Position numbers and translations under genes: made by a program. A stretch of 60,000 bases of DNA from Antedon mediterranea (taxonomy: Eukaryota; Echinodermata; Crinoidea; Comatulida; Antedonidae). Numbering within the stretch: position 1 is the first letter of the stretch; every line of letters starts with the position of its first letter. The notes under the pieces are model-generated. The model searched no databases and was not told the origin of the DNA. It was given only the letters and a program-made list of their open reading frames with translations. Positions 10,217 through 22,474 of this stretch are shown one piece after another. The stretch lies in contig NC_092670.1 in NCBI RefSeq assembly GCF_964355755.1, positions 40,785,795-40,845,794 of the forward strand. The letters run 5' to 3'.

Positions 10217-11800
10217 TTAAAGGGGGATTCTGGGTTTAAAATTGCTTTTAAATATCGTTTATTTATTAAATAAAAAATATTATAACAATATAGACATTTC
10301 AGAATGAAGAAGTAATAACGAGAAATTAAAAAAATTAAATTTCATATACATTTTAGGGTAAATTCATGGAAAGTCTGTTTTTTAGCAGCTTAGGGAAGCT
10401 CATTAATATTCATGAGATATTCACAAAATCACGTCACCAGTGGATTCCAAACTCGCGACGTCATGTACGTTGTGTTTGTCAACTAATTTACATCTCTCTC
10501 CCCTGTCAAACGACGACCACCATTGTGATCATTGTGAAATACATTTTTTGTAGATTTTCTAAGCTAGGCCCAAAGTGTAATAATAACAGTAGTAGCATAT
10601 ATTTATTTGACATTTAATGAAATACAAAATTTAGTACAGATACGGAGTCATAAATTATACTATTTTTATACCTCTATAGTACAGATCGTATTATCGGCTT
10701 CACGTACAATACTACTCTAGGCCTAGCCTAATAATAATATGGGCGAGAGCCATTCTGACTAGGGATTCCATGCCACGATGGCTACGTTAAAACAATGGGG
10801 CCCATGGGCCTAGCTAGCCTACTACTAGACGATTGGCCCATAAATAACAAAACCCATCCTATCAACCAAACTCCTAAACAATCTAAACCTAAAAAATTCT
10901 ACAAAATCGGCTGTAAATATTGAAGCAAAACAAGGTCCGATCGCCGTCCACACGTATGGTGTCCCGATCGTCTAAGTAGGCCTAAAATAAATAGGTTTAG
11001 TTTACTCTCCAAAAAAGCGGATACTCATGCATCAAGCAAGTAGACCAGGTAGTAGGAAGGAGACCTAGCCGATCCGGCCCAGTTAAAAATTGAGCTAGCT
11101 AGTGTAGTAGACCCTATGCGAATTGATACTACCAGGCCTTTTACTATAGGCTGCACTACACAAATATTCCAACTCTCTCATTCGAGCTATATTATCTATA
11201 CCATTCCGGTAGGTCGAGTCGACCTTCAATCAAATACTGTACATCGTTCATGTTGTGATTATAGACGGGGTATACTCGACCCGACCAGTTTGGTATTGTT
11301 GTATCTGCTTATCACGTGACGATGCCAGACATGGGCAGCAGAGAGAGCACGTGTATCGTCGTCTCGCTCGATCCTCAGGAGGAATGTACAGTATACGTTA
11401 CGCTTCATTGATTTTGATTTTTCCCTAAGTCGGTGCGAAAATCGGCAAACGTAAAGTGCAAACATATCTAATTTTTCACTGTTTTGATGAATTTTCATAA
11501 AAAATTGACTTTATAAATGGAAAGACCGACTAAAATTACATCAGATAAGTATAATTTTACAAAATTAATTGATATGGTTTATGATAACGAGTCGTCGGAA
11601 GATGGACCATTTCACGAATTTCCTATTTTGTAACCACAGTGTGATTTTGCCGTAGCTGCACTTGTAATCTGGCCTGATTTCACAGCCTTCGTTCTGCTTC
11701 ACTGGGCGCTTATATAAATTGAAACTTTTACCGTTCAAGAGACAAACAAATATATTTTACATTTTTTACTATTCATTTTAAACCCGGAACCCCCCTTTAA
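10217..11800. mobile_element. TTAA-flanked TIR DNA element (~1.6 kb)
   Basis: TTAA at 10217-10220 is followed by AGGGGGATTCTGGGTTTAAA. At the other end the complement of AGGGGGGTTCCGGGTTTAAA precedes TTAA at 11797-11800. The TIR is thus about 20 bp with two differences, and TTAA is the likely target duplication. The interior is GC- and CpG-richer than its flanks. Near the right end is a 38-codon acidic reading frame. No transposase domain is visible, so this is a non-autonomous or heavily deleted copy. TTAA plus G-rich ends would suit a piggyBac-type element, but that is inference only. Confidence 0.7.
11517..11633 (+). other. 38-codon reading frame inside the TTAA element
   Basis: An ATG at 11517 opens a 38-codon frame closed by TAA at 11631. 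It starts MERPTKITSDKYNF and contains an acidic stretch DNESSEDG. It lies 160-280 bp from the right TIR, where a 5' coding exon or a decayed transposase N-terminus could sit. The composition looks protein-like, but the length is within chance. Not identified. Confidence 0.3.
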
Positions 11801-14221
11801 AATGGAACATGAAAACTAAGAGTAGGCTAATGAGTCTTTTTGTCAATGTACAGGCTATAAATACGCAAAAATGCATGTACGTGGATACAGAGGGGTCAAT
11901 TACCACTTAATAAAAATAAATTTATATTTCATGAATAAGTTCCACCAAAATTATGGATAAGCATTAATATAGAAAAATTATAATTCAATTTTAAAACTGG
12001 TTTTCAATATTACCAGTACTTTATAATTGAATTTATTTAAATAGGAAAACATGTTGGTAGTTACAGTGTGAATGTATAGGCTATACTATATGCAATAAAA
12101 TGTGTGGGTACACATATGTCAAGAGAGAAATTAAAAATGTATAGAATTGCCAATAAATTATTCCGTTTATTATCCTACAATCAAGGTAATTATGATCATA
12201 TAATTCCTAAAATTTAGCCTCAAAATTGTTTATAAATGTGTTTATTTTTACCACAATATTCTCCTGTATACTAGACAAAAACACATTTCATCTAGTGCAT
12301 TAAGTTTTACTATGAATCTAAAGTCATTAAAAAAAATTCCATTAAAAAACAATCGTGACTAAAAAATAATGCCGCCATAGGCCTACGTGGATGTCGCACA
12401 ACAGAGAATTAAACAACATTTTATGAGAATGAAATTACAATAAAAAAAATTGTCTTTCCTTTGATGTCAAGATTTGACCATATATCAAACGGCGCAAAAA
12501 AACACAAGTCATCTATTAAGTGTGTTGATGCTAAGATTTTATATAAAATGCTAAAAAGCACAAAAAAACCAATCACAGAGTATTATACTGTTCAACAGCT
12601 AAATTACCATGGCAACTAAGATTGTAACATTGCTATTATATGATACTAAATGTAACAGTTTTCAACAGCAGTGTACAATCACTCATAAAGCAGCGACGAA
12701 AATGAAGATAATTATCAAAGATGTTTATCAGGATAAAAGATAATAACTACTTTAGAGTTTGCTGCAAATTTAACCTATAAATCCAAATTATGTATACCAT
12801 GTGCGCATCGATCGTCCATAAAAAGAAGTTTAAATTTAAAGCATTTTATTTCATTTAAATTATTAAATGTTCAAAGAAGGAATTATGATTATGATAATGA
12901 TTAGATTTTGATTATGATTACATTTTAATTATGAGATAAGATCATTTTACAATTTGTCTTTCCTTTTTATCATTTTGAAAAAATATTGTTGTAAACCTTT
13001 CTTGTTGAATTGCCATTTTAATGTTACATAATAGCTATTGATTTTAAAATGATGATGATGATGGTTCTAGACTTTGATTGAATATACTATCTTATATTTT
13101 TTTAACTTTTTGTAATTTTAGATTTTTTATAGGTATTAATTTTTTTCAATTAAGCTATTGTACATTTGATATAATTATCAAATTCTAATTAGAGAATGTA
13201 TAGATACAGTAGATAAAATAAAAATTACACTTAACAAAGAATGACGTTTCGATCTCATCATGAGATTACTAAAGCTTTAATGCTATAGTGCTTTAAAATA
13301 TCTTGAATTGATATGGATATTTATAATAGTGTTTTCAAGTCCTAAAAGAAACAATCATTTATAGTTATTTTCAGCTCATTTTATTTCCATTAATTAATTT
13401 AATTGCAAAGATATATTATCACCAGAGAATTGTAATCATGAATTTAGAAAACCCTGTTTTTATTCATTTATCGTATCGGCATGATGACTTTTTCAAATTG
13501 ATTGAAAATTTGGCATTATCAACGATAGACTAATCCTAATAAAAACCTCTCAACGTGATGCTACGAATTCAATAAAATTGAAAGCTTCTAAGATGTGCGT
13601 GTGATCAAACTTTTCATTCTATAAACCGTTATAAAATTCTAAACACAATTTTATTATTTAGATTTTAATAGTCTTAAATGGTTCTTAAATGCATTTATTG
13701 ATACTTAATAGATAATTTGTAACTTGGTAAGTACGCATTTGTTTTCATCGTATTAGGAAGTTAAAAAAATGATAATGATATTGCAATAAGACATTATAAT
13801 GTGCTGACATATAAACACATGATCTGTAATAAAAGTAAATGTTTTTATTGCGTTGACTGTTCATGACATAAATCTATGGAAGGCAAACCTTGCCAAAACA
13901 TGAACAAAATACAGATGAATACAATCCAAATTTGAAAAGGCCATTTTGTAATTAATAAATTCTGCAGAAAAAAAACTGATTTCACTAAATAAAGAAAAAA
14001 TAAACAGTTAATTTATAATAATAATGGATAATTTAGCCTTACAACCCCAGATATCATGGGTTAAATCCTATCTGATGTAGATTTGTAAAACCAAATGTCC
14101 TTCATCGATTTTAGTTGATTTAACATGTATTTATTAATTAATTTGAATATCTGGCAATAAATCTAATGTTATGATAAGTGTATGTATTCCAATATTTTAC
14201 TTCCTTTGTTTTTATATTGCT
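11801..14221. other. AT-rich non-coding DNA
   Basis: No exon seen. The segment near 13000-13050 (GAATTGCCATTTTAATG... ATAATAGCTATTGATTTTAA) resembles the interior of family B elements at 37976 and may be a fragment of one. The rest is unassigned. Confidence 0.45.
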
Positions 14222-14420
14222 TTGAGCACTTTAGTGGATATGTGCGCTGTATAAATTGAGCACTTTAGTGGATATGTGCGCTGTATAAATTGAGCACTTT
14301 AGTGGATATGTGCGCTGTATAAATTTAGCACTTTAGTGGATATGTGCGCTGTATAAATTGAGCACTTTAGTGTGCGCTGTATAAATTGAGCACTTTAGTG
14401 GATATGTGCGCTGTATAAAT
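14222..14420 (+). repeat. 34-bp tandem repeat, likely LINE 3' terminal repeat (6 copies)
   Basis: Units GAGCACTTTAGTGGATATGT then GCGCTGTATAAATT start at 14224, 14258, 14292, 14326, 14360 and 14388. The fifth lacks 6 bp. An ATTATTATTATT tract follows. The GAGCACTTT...GCGCTGTATAAAT then (ATT)n layout is typical of L2/CR1-like 3' ends in deuterostomes, from memory. Confidence 0.75.
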
Positions 14421-14769
14421 CTTACGATTATTATTATTGATTTATTTATTTACTGATGGGTAACTGAACTTTTATTTCCAAATTAATAAAAAAACATAAA
14501 TAATATCATAAGAGGTAGTGTAGGTGTAAATAAACTATTATTATTATATCATACACAAAGTATTTGTTGAGAAAACATAAGGCTAGGCTCTTTTACCAAC
14601 TGAAACTAGAACAAAATTAACTGGGAAAAATATTTATAAACTCAAAAATATAGCAACTCTAATGTCATCTAAGTGATCCTACATTTTTATTTTTATTTGT
14701 TTTTAACTGTTCTGTATATCTTTTTAAATTAGGTCTACTATGTATTTATATATGTTATACATTTTCTTT

Positions 14770-14862
14770 ACTTTTAAACTTGTAACTGGACCATTTTGGA
14801 AAGCAGTACTGCGTTACTGAAAATGCAATCCAGTCAAAAGAAAGAATAAATAAATAAAATAG
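14770..14862 (+). mobile_element. Possible LINE 3' UTR fragment
   Basis: GTAACTGGACCATTTTGGAA is followed by GCAGTACTGC and a TCAAAAGAAAGAATAAATAAATAAA end. The GGACC start, small palindrome and AATAAA microsatellite resemble a LINE 3' end. No coding portion is left. Confidence 0.4.
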
Positions 14863-15280
14863 TAATGTCTTGTTATAGTACATACAACCTAGTGAGATAT
14901 AGGTCATGTCATAGGTCATGTCATGTTTCAATGTTATGTTTTATTGATTTCTAATTTTATATTTTGTTTTGTTGTTGACAAGACATTCTTTTGTATTGAC
15001 ACAAATGCATTTTATTAAAGCTTATATCCAGTAATTACTCATTAAACATGATTTCTTTTCAATTTAATTACGTTTATTTTCTATAAAAATTCAAATTAAC
15101 TGTGTAACAAAAAGTAGATTCTTCCTACGCAAAAAAATTAACATAAAGATACCAAGATGGTGTTTTATCATACAAAAGTTGCTGTAGATTGATTTGTTAC
15201 AAATGAATACAATATACTAACAAACAACATATATACTATATAACAACAATAATATATAACAATAATAACAATAATATATT

Positions 15281-15466
15281 CACACCCACTTAACACGTGG
15301 AGTAGAAAATTTGAATGTAACAATACCTAAATACACCCTTAGTAAAATGAATTCGTCCTTTAAAGTTGCAGGCGCAAAAATATGGAACAATTTACCAATT
15401 AATATTAAATCGGCACCAACAATTACGTCCTTTAAGGCTAGATACAAATCTCATTTCTTTTCATAA
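15281..15466 (+). pseudogene. LINE reverse transcriptase C-terminus fragment
   Basis: One open frame of 61 codons ends in TAA at 15464. It reads HTHLTRGVENLNV, then SSFKVAGAKIWNNLPI, then SFKARYKSHFFS. The F-K-V-A-G-A-K-x-W-N-x-L-P motif followed by a short basic helix is the C-terminal signature after the RT domain of CR1/L2/Jockey-type non-LTR retrotransposons. Everything 5' of it is missing, the usual result of 5' truncation on insertion. The 3' UTR follows directly. Confidence 0.8.
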
Positions 15467-15581
15467 AAAAACTGACATGTATTATATTTAATTAAGTTTC
15501 TCTTTTGTATATTTTGATTAAGACAGGACCACAATGTAAAACAGATACACTGTTATCTGATTGTTTTATCCTGTATAAATA

Positions 15582-15612
<31 letters not shown>
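15467..15612 (+). mobile_element. LINE 3' UTR with (TTA)n end
   Basis: This continues from the RT fragment: TTAAGACAGGACCACAATG, then ACACTGTTATCTGATTGTTT and TCCTGTATAAATATATTTA, ending in a TTA microsatellite from about 15575. The terminal microsatellite marks the 3' end of the insertion. Confidence 0.75.
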
Positions 15613-15617
<5 letters not shown>

Positions 15618-17064
15618 ACAACACTATATACTAATAATTAATTTGCAAAATGCATTGCATCTATTTTGAACTATATAGTTATATAAATCTTCATTTTATA
15701 AAAATCGTAAATTTTCGTTAGTTGTAAGAGTAAAATTGACACGAAAATGGTCATCAATTTGTGTAACCATGTCTTTTCATGATTTCAGTGAAATATTACT
15801 TTAAATATGTTGTAACTTAAGTTTTCAGAATAGTTTTTTAAAGCAAGTCTCTTTAATCCAACTTTAAATGTGTCGTAAACATTCGCAAATTTAATCCTTT
15901 GAGTTTTCACTTAAAAATAACCTATTGCACGGCAAAAACAAAGGCTTAATACAACTCTTTCTTTGGCGTTTGATGTTGGTTATCGTGTCCGTCTCATCTT
16001 GTATCTTAATCTATACGTTAGTCACATGATCTTACTTATCTAGCTGTAAATAAATGCAATTTTTGACATGACAACAGTTATCTGTTTGCATCGACATGCG
16101 AATATCACAAGTCGTAAACACCACCGTCGCACATTCCTCGAACAGAAATACGACGAGATAGAATTTGACGTCGCCTACTACGTTTTTCATGTGTTAATCA
16201 AAACTTATTAGCATACCATTAACACCTATTACAGATTAGAATAGCCTGATAATAGCCATTTGAAGATTGTAATGTCTACACTGTTTATTCGCATAGTAAT
16301 TACAAATTATAAACATAAAACATGGCTAATTTACATTCGCGATATCAATTATGTAGAAAACCATTTTTATATATGTTTTGTAAATTGTAGTATATATTTT
16401 TTTCATTTGTCACGTACAATATGCAGGTCATGGCCAGGTATTGGTTATTTTTAAATAATGAATTATCCTAGACCAATTTGTTTTTGATGGCCTTGAAAAT
16501 GGAAGAACAACATTTAGATATCATTCCATCTCTTGTTACATTAATATCATAATGTTGTAATTTAAGAATGTGTGTAAAAATGACGAGCAAGAAACCTGGC
16601 AATTTTAACTATGGGAGACAAGCCACAGATTGACTAAATTGTTCAATTTGTAGAGAAGAAAAAATCACAAAGCAATGAAAATATATTTGCGAGATAATAT
16701 AAAGTAACTTATGTATTATTTAGAATATAACTTGTGTTACTAATTGATATATGATATGGTTTTTTCAATTTGAGAATACAGTAAAGATTGAATAAATTGT
16801 TGAATTGTGTACAATTATATAATTATAGAAAGCACATTTAAAAATTTGATAATACAAGTATTTCTATATTATTATTATTGGGAAAGCATGTATACAAGCA
16901 TGTGGTACAAACTGATTGAATTGTTATTTATTTATAAAAATATACAAAAGAAAGCTATTTATTTTGTACTCTTACTTAGCATAAATGTAATTAAGGTTTC
17001 TGTTTTATATATTTTGTTCTCTCTTTTGTTATTTTTAAATTTGTAATGTATTACTGTTAGTTGA
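15613..17064. other. AT-rich non-coding DNA
   Basis: No exon recognised. An open frame at 16807-17046 is rich in I/L/Y/F from AT-rich codons and matches no known protein by eye. Confidence 0.5.
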
Positions 17065-17124
17065 TCACGGCCTTGTACAAGAACACCTTTATGGTGACAC
17101 AAGCTTTTCTGTGTTAAAATAAAG
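17065..17124 (+). mobile_element. LINE-like 3' terminal fragment
   Basis: ACGGCCTTGTACAAGAACAC, then CTTTATGGTGACACAAGC, ending TTAAAATAAAG. It shares the ACGGCCTTGT plus CACC/GGTG hairpin layout with 1704-1753, which supports a dispersed family. Class is inferred. Confidence 0.4.
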
Positions 17125-18960
17125 TATAATTATGATTATATTTATTATAGAGCTCATTTAAATAAAAAATATTAGAATTTGCAAGATAATACAAGTAACT
17201 ATAATATATTATATTTAGCGTTATTAAAAGTATTTTACAGTATGTTTTTTAATTTGGGAAAACATATGGTACAAATTGATTGAATTGTTTTGTATAAAAA
17301 TATTTAATAGAAGCTCATTTATTTAAAAAATGTTAGAATATTTGAAAGATAATACAACTATAATATTTTACATTTAGTTATTAAACTTGTGTTATTTAAA
17401 ATATACAGTATGTTTCTCAATTTGGGACAGCATATGGCACAGATTGATTAAATTGTTAAATTGTTATATAAAATTTAGACTTGGAAGGCACATTCAATAA
17501 ATTGAATATGAATTGTTACATTGCATAGATAAAGTAGATTACTCTATTGATTGATTGATTTATTATTTTAATGTAACTTGTTTAAAGTGGGCTTCCTATC
17601 ACAAGACCCTTGTGGTTTCCTGAAAGTCCCTTTTATCTTTAAATAGTTTACGTCTTTTCGTTTGTGTATTGCTGTTAAGATGAATAATCGATTGATATTA
17701 AATATAGTTAATAACTACACAATATCCATCCTGTTATTTGCGAGTTGCTTGCTAATTGTATGCGTATGACATTTAAAAAAAAACGGACATTTTTAAGTGA
17801 AATTAATGAGGAAAGTGGGCGAATAGGGGATTGGGTGTTGGTGGGTTGATCTTGGCACACAATACCTATTTAAATTAACCCTATGGCCCTCTTTAATTCA
17901 CAGGACACCCCTTTAAAGGAGACACTTTTTTTGGTCGTGAAGGTGTCCACTTAATATGGGATTTACTGTATTATTACATTAGTGTAATAAACTTATTATT
18001 GTGTACATTTGGTATGCTTTCTCAATTTAGGAAAATATGGTAAAAAAAAGGGTAAATTGACAAAACACAGTTGAACAAATAAATAAGAGACACTTAAAGT
18101 CAAGATGATGATAAGAATCAATACAGCTTCCCGACATAAATGTATCGTCCAATCAAACAACTGTGTATTCTCTTCAAATCTGTCGTAAAATTAAAGTATC
18201 ATAAAGTATGACTATTGGAGGATACAATCGTAGTGAAGTGTTTGGACTGACGCATTTAAGCGTACGATGTTGTCCAACTTTATGAACTAACTAAATAATT
18301 GTGAGTACAATGATTTAATTGAGTAGCAAGGCCTATGATATAATGATTTTATAGTTCATAGAGCCATAGTGAGATACAGAGAAGGGACAGAGCAATATTG
18401 TTTTATTCGTTTTTATTGCATTTTTTTATTGTTATGTAAATTGTACAGTATTTAGTTTTTAGCCATGCAGCTACTTGTTGTAAGTTTTATACCTGAATAA
18501 ATAAATATTGAACGTATTTTGACTGAGCCCGGCCTTTTATGTATAGATGTCAGATATGTGCTGGTAAAAGTCACTACCAAACGTAATCAATGGTCGCTGT
18601 GCACTATACTGTATATGCTCTATTTTGTTCATTATAAATACTTGCATTTCTTTACATAACATATTGTAAGTATTTACTTAATGAGAATGAAGTCTTAACT
18701 TCTACTTTATTATTAATGCTATTAATGTATTTTCATCTTACATTAATTATTAAATTTCAATTTCAAAACATTCTCTCACTGTAGATTGTAACACACTGTT
18801 CATTACATTTATTTACATAGTGACAAACATTTGTAAATGTCACATTACGTCGGCTTCATTCAAATATTAGCAACCAAAACTCACAGTACTTTTTAAACAA
18901 CTACAACTACTAGTTTATGTTGTTACGCCATTTTAAATTCCAATTGGAAGGACATTTGTC
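17125..18960. other. AT-rich non-coding DNA with local internal repeats
   Basis: From 16740 to 17500 related blocks recur (TTTGAGAATACAGTA/TTTGGGAAAACATATGG; ACAAATTGATTGAATTGTT; AAGCTCATTTATTTAAAAAA; ATATTTGAAAGATAATACAA) at spacings of roughly 150-180 bp, a very diverged tandem repeat. GTGTCCACTTAATATGGG near 17945 looks like an old dispersed repeat. No exon. Confidence 0.5.
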
Positions 18961-19087
18961 TGTGATGTGCCCAAATATAGTAGTGAAATGCTTAAATATG
19001 GTATGATATGACATCATCATGTCCATATATTATGGGCTCATCACATTGTGTTGTCACATAAAGTTTGACAGTGAAGACAGAGCTTAA
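18961..19087. mobile_element. Short TIR element, family A, copy 3 (left end lost)
   Basis: Starts inside the element at TGTGATGTGCCCAAATATAG and continues through ATGACATCATCATGTCCATA to the right TIR (AAGTTTGACAGTGAAGACAG, then AGC) followed by TTAA. The left TIR is missing. Confidence 0.8.
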
Positions 19088-20194
19088 TGAAATCTTTCTT
19101 GAAAAACTGGCTTTGGGAGAACACTGACACCAGTGAAAAAAAATTGATATAAATAGAAATAAATAGTTAAAAGACGCATACTAATACAGCTAATCTTAAT
19201 AGTGCTCATAATAAATATTTTTAAATATATATTTAAAAATATCAATTGAAATTTAGATTCAAATAAACAATCTGTGAATCCAATCTATTACGAAAATAAG
19301 CACTGTACAAATACGTGAGCGCCCTTTCACACAATATGTTAATTTAAATCTATCGCGCTTATTTTATCAATAGTTTTAGACAGCTTTTAAAATAACAGAA
19401 CAAATCTGTTGTTTCATAGTATTTTGTTAAGCAGTGAATTTAACAAAACAAAAATAGATAAATTAGTGTATGTCAATCTCATTTCATCCATCAAACACTG
19501 GAATAGATTTTTCTTTTTTTATCGTACAAATAAAATAATTTGTCATTGTCAATACATACAGCTGGATATTGGCAATACTGTTTTAGTGTATATTTAATTG
19601 TTTGCTAACTATATGTGTCAACGTATAACAAAGTATAATAATTAAATCCTTATCAAATGTACGGAAAAGAAAACAAAAATCATCAAACAATTAAATACAT
19701 ATACCACAGATATATAAACCTAACATTATCAATAACTTGTTAAAGAAATATTCTATTTTTTAGTTCTGTTTCTTTCATTATTTTAATTATTTATAGTTTA
19801 TTTATTGATTTTTTTACTTATAAACAATTAGTTTATACAAATGAATGTAAACAGCATACAACACAGCAAGTAATAAATCAATTCTTACGAAAAAGAAAAA
19901 AAAATGAATAAAAGTGAGTAAATGTCAGAATACATTGAGTATACCAACGGCAAAATTACTCAAAAAGTAAGTACACACTAATTATGTCTTTGAGTTCATG
20001 ATTGATTACTTAAGAGAACATTGAAATATTACCGGGTTTAATCATTTATAACATGAATACATCAACATTTTAAAATGTGATGATACATTATTAACATTTG
20101 CAAAATGATTTGTAGAATTTCAAATTGAAAAAAATAATTGAATTAACTAAATCAATAATGAACATTTACAAAAAGAAGAGAGAGAGATTCTTTA
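19088..20194. other. AT-rich non-coding DNA
   Basis: Nothing recognisable. Probably KCNQ intron. Confidence 0.5.
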
Positions 20195-20290
20195 TTATTA
20201 CATATTAAAATTAATCTAACTAAATTAATCTAACTAAATTGATCTAACTAAATTGATCTAATTAAATAAATTAATCTAATTAAACTAAAA
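20195..20290. repeat. Short tandem repeat AAATTxATCTAACT
   Basis: About five degenerate copies of a ~14-15 bp unit (TAAATTAATCTAACTAAATT). Related ATTAATCTAATTAAA blocks recur at 20385-20400. AT-rich slippage-type array. Confidence 0.75.
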
Positions 20291-21031
20291 AAACTTTTAA
20301 AAATTAAAAAAAAGAGAGATTTTTTCATTATTAAAGATTACAATTTTTTGAAATAATTTGTAAATTTTTTCAGTAAAGTTTAAAAATTAATCTAATTAAA
20401 ATAATAAACATGTTAAAAAAGATTTTTACAATTTTGAAAATTATTTGTAAATTTGTACAGTTAAAGTTTGGTGTCAATTTAATTCATCAGCCAAATTAAT
20501 TTAACCATACCTAATTAACAATCAATTCCTAAAAAACATTTTTGTCATAAAGTGTTGGTTGGTATGCCAATAATCAATATAGTAAATAAGCTAATCTTTT
20601 GATTATTGGTGCTAATTTATTGATTAGTCCTTTTGTTTTCATTGTTAAAACCTTAAATGTACAAAATGATTTTAAACATGTGTTTAATATTGCTACTGAG
20701 TTCATTAAATATATTTATGAAAATTGTTACTATTTAACATTTTTGTCGATGTCTACATTTTGTCAACCATGCATCATAATCCGAATGGTGAATCAGTTAA
20801 TAAAAAAAATTTATAAAAAAAAATATTTTAATAGCTGCTCATTTTATGCTCAATAAATGTTTGATAAAAATCAAAACATAGCTTAATGTCATCAATCAAT
20901 ACTTGAGCATTGACCTAGACTAAGAACAGGTGCTTAGATGATGGAATCTCCAGCCAAATGGACACTGTAATCTAGCTTGCATTCTAAACTTATTACCTAA
21001 CTAATATCAATAAATAAAAATGATTACTTAC
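20291..21031 (-). other. Start of the KCNQ intron, no further exon seen
   Basis: This is directly downstream of the KCNQ exon donor on the minus strand. It is AT-rich with many stops. I found no S1-S2 coding sequence here, nor anywhere in 1-20290. Confidence 0.6.
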
Positions 21032-21375
21032 ATATGAAGATGATATAAACATGCTTGCCAGCCTGTCGGTCTTTCTAAAAAATTATATATCTTGCTTTGT
21101 AACTTTCTGAACTTAGCATCCCGTTTATTTTGGGGTCTAAACGAGATAGGTTTTCCTAGGAGGCTCATTCTTGGTGCGTACAGCCTTTGTGATTCAGATT
21201 GTCCATTCATCTTAATGAATTCCCTTTTCACTTGGCGGCGGCATTGTACACTATCATCATCACTATCGTTGTCAGGCATGACAAATCCTACACGCTGCCG
21301 TCCTGTGCGTGGAACAGTCTTCTTAGATGCTATAACATCAACTGAGGCATCTTGATCAAGCAAACGACCGCTCAT
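21032..21375 (-). CDS. KCNQ: KCNQ (Kv7) potassium channel, first coding exon (partial)
   Basis: Encodes the cytoplasmic N-terminus of a plasma-membrane KCNQ/Kv7 voltage-gated K+ channel subunit; such channels are tetramers giving slow M-type currents. The exon supplies 114 codons plus 2 nt. Residues 26-33 are RQRVGFVM, like the KVGFV patch near the start of vertebrate KCNQ2-5. Residues 35-42 are an acidic run. Residues 69-79 are RMSLLGKPISF and 89-106 include FRKLQSKIYNFLERPTGW, the conserved segment before S1; RMSLLGKP is what I recall from invertebrate KCNQ. It ends YHLH + AT at a GTAAGT donor (phase 2), the position and phase I recall for the human KCNQ1 exon 1/2 junction. Start: ATG at 21375 is the first in-frame ATG after an in-frame TGA at 21421-21423. 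S1-S6, the pore and the calmodulin-binding tail lie on other exons, not found in this window. Confidence 0.92.
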
Positions 21376-21474
21376 TATTCTCTCATTCGCTACTCGATCA
21401 TAACACGAGCACAAAATCAATCAAGCATGACATGGCCTCTGTGGTGTAGCCATGGGATTCCATTCACAGTTGGC
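21376..21474 (-). promoter_or_regulatory. KCNQ 5' leader, possible acceptor at 21475
   Basis: On the minus strand TATTTATCTTTAG precedes GCCAACTG, so an upstream 5' UTR exon may be spliced in at about 21474; the pyrimidine tract is weak. Alternatively transcription starts nearby. No TATA box stands out. The leader contains one upstream ORF, listed separately. Confidence 0.45.
21421..21453 (-). promoter_or_regulatory. Upstream ORF in the KCNQ leader
   Basis: An ATG at 21453 in a strong context (CCCATGG) opens a 10-codon frame (MATPQRPCHA) closed by TGA at 21421-21423. It is in the same frame as the KCNQ start, 78 nt upstream, and its context is better than that of the assigned start (ATAATGA). 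It would be expected to lower initiation at the main ATG if it is in the mature mRNA. Confidence 0.5.
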
Positions 21475-22474
21475 CTAAAGATAAATATAATATGTCAATT
21501 AATAAACTGAACATAACACATCATAAATACATACTTAATAAATTAGTGTGATGACAAAAATAAATGTCCAACCCTTTTTACTTTAATCTAGACCTATTAC
21601 CTAATGGGTTTGTACGATAAATAGCTTACTAATTGATAAGCAAATATTAGGTCTACCAAAGATAACAGTAATTAATATTTGCATAAAAATATTATAATAG
21701 CTGCTTACATAAAAACCTCCATCTTGGCTAATTTTGTAAATTACAATGAAAATTTCAAATTGAGATATAAAGATACTTTTTAATTAAAATATTATAATTT
21801 AAGTATGCGTACTAATTAGCGGTAAGCATCAAGAGGATTATCAGGACATTTTGTATTCACAGTCTTTCTAGATTAAGTTAAGTTATATAAAATCGATGAC
21901 AATAGAAAAACTAATTTCTTTATATATGTATATATATTTCTTGATATTTAAATATAAAGAAAAACGAAAAAAATATACTCTTTATTTTGGTGAGGCACTC
22001 AAAACAATGGGTGAAAAATAAAATAGTTAAAAAGATAAATAAAACTCTAAATAATAGTAATTGTTACCAATGAAAATCTAATTAAATTTTTAATTAGTCT
22101 CAAAAAAAGAGGTAAAGGAAATCGGATATTTTTGTAGAAAAATTTAGATTTATTTAGGTACAAAACACTGACACTAACAAAAACTTTATATTTCTAAAAA
22201 AAAAATATTTCTTATTACTTTAATGAATTGATTTTGCTTTAATAGTAATAATTATTTCTGCTGATTATTCCTTATTAGGTAATAATTATTACTAATTTAT
22301 GTAATGTTTATATAATATTAATTTTTTTTAATAATACTTGGTAAATATATTGATCTGTGGTTTGGTATCTGCCAAATTTAAATGATTGTAATTAATACGG
22401 AGCATTCCAGTTGTGTAATGCGATAGAGTACAGTAAATGTCAAAGGGTTATTCTGACCTTGTAGTGACACAGTA
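21475..22474. other. AT-rich DNA upstream of the KCNQ exon
   Basis: No 5' UTR exon or promoter can be pinned down. The region is very AT-rich with no CpG-rich patch, which makes a distant promoter more likely than one here. Confidence 0.45.

Noticed and set aside
21092-21355. 87-codon plus-strand frame opposite the KCNQ exon
   Set aside because: Antisense shadow of a well-supported exon with no motif of its own.
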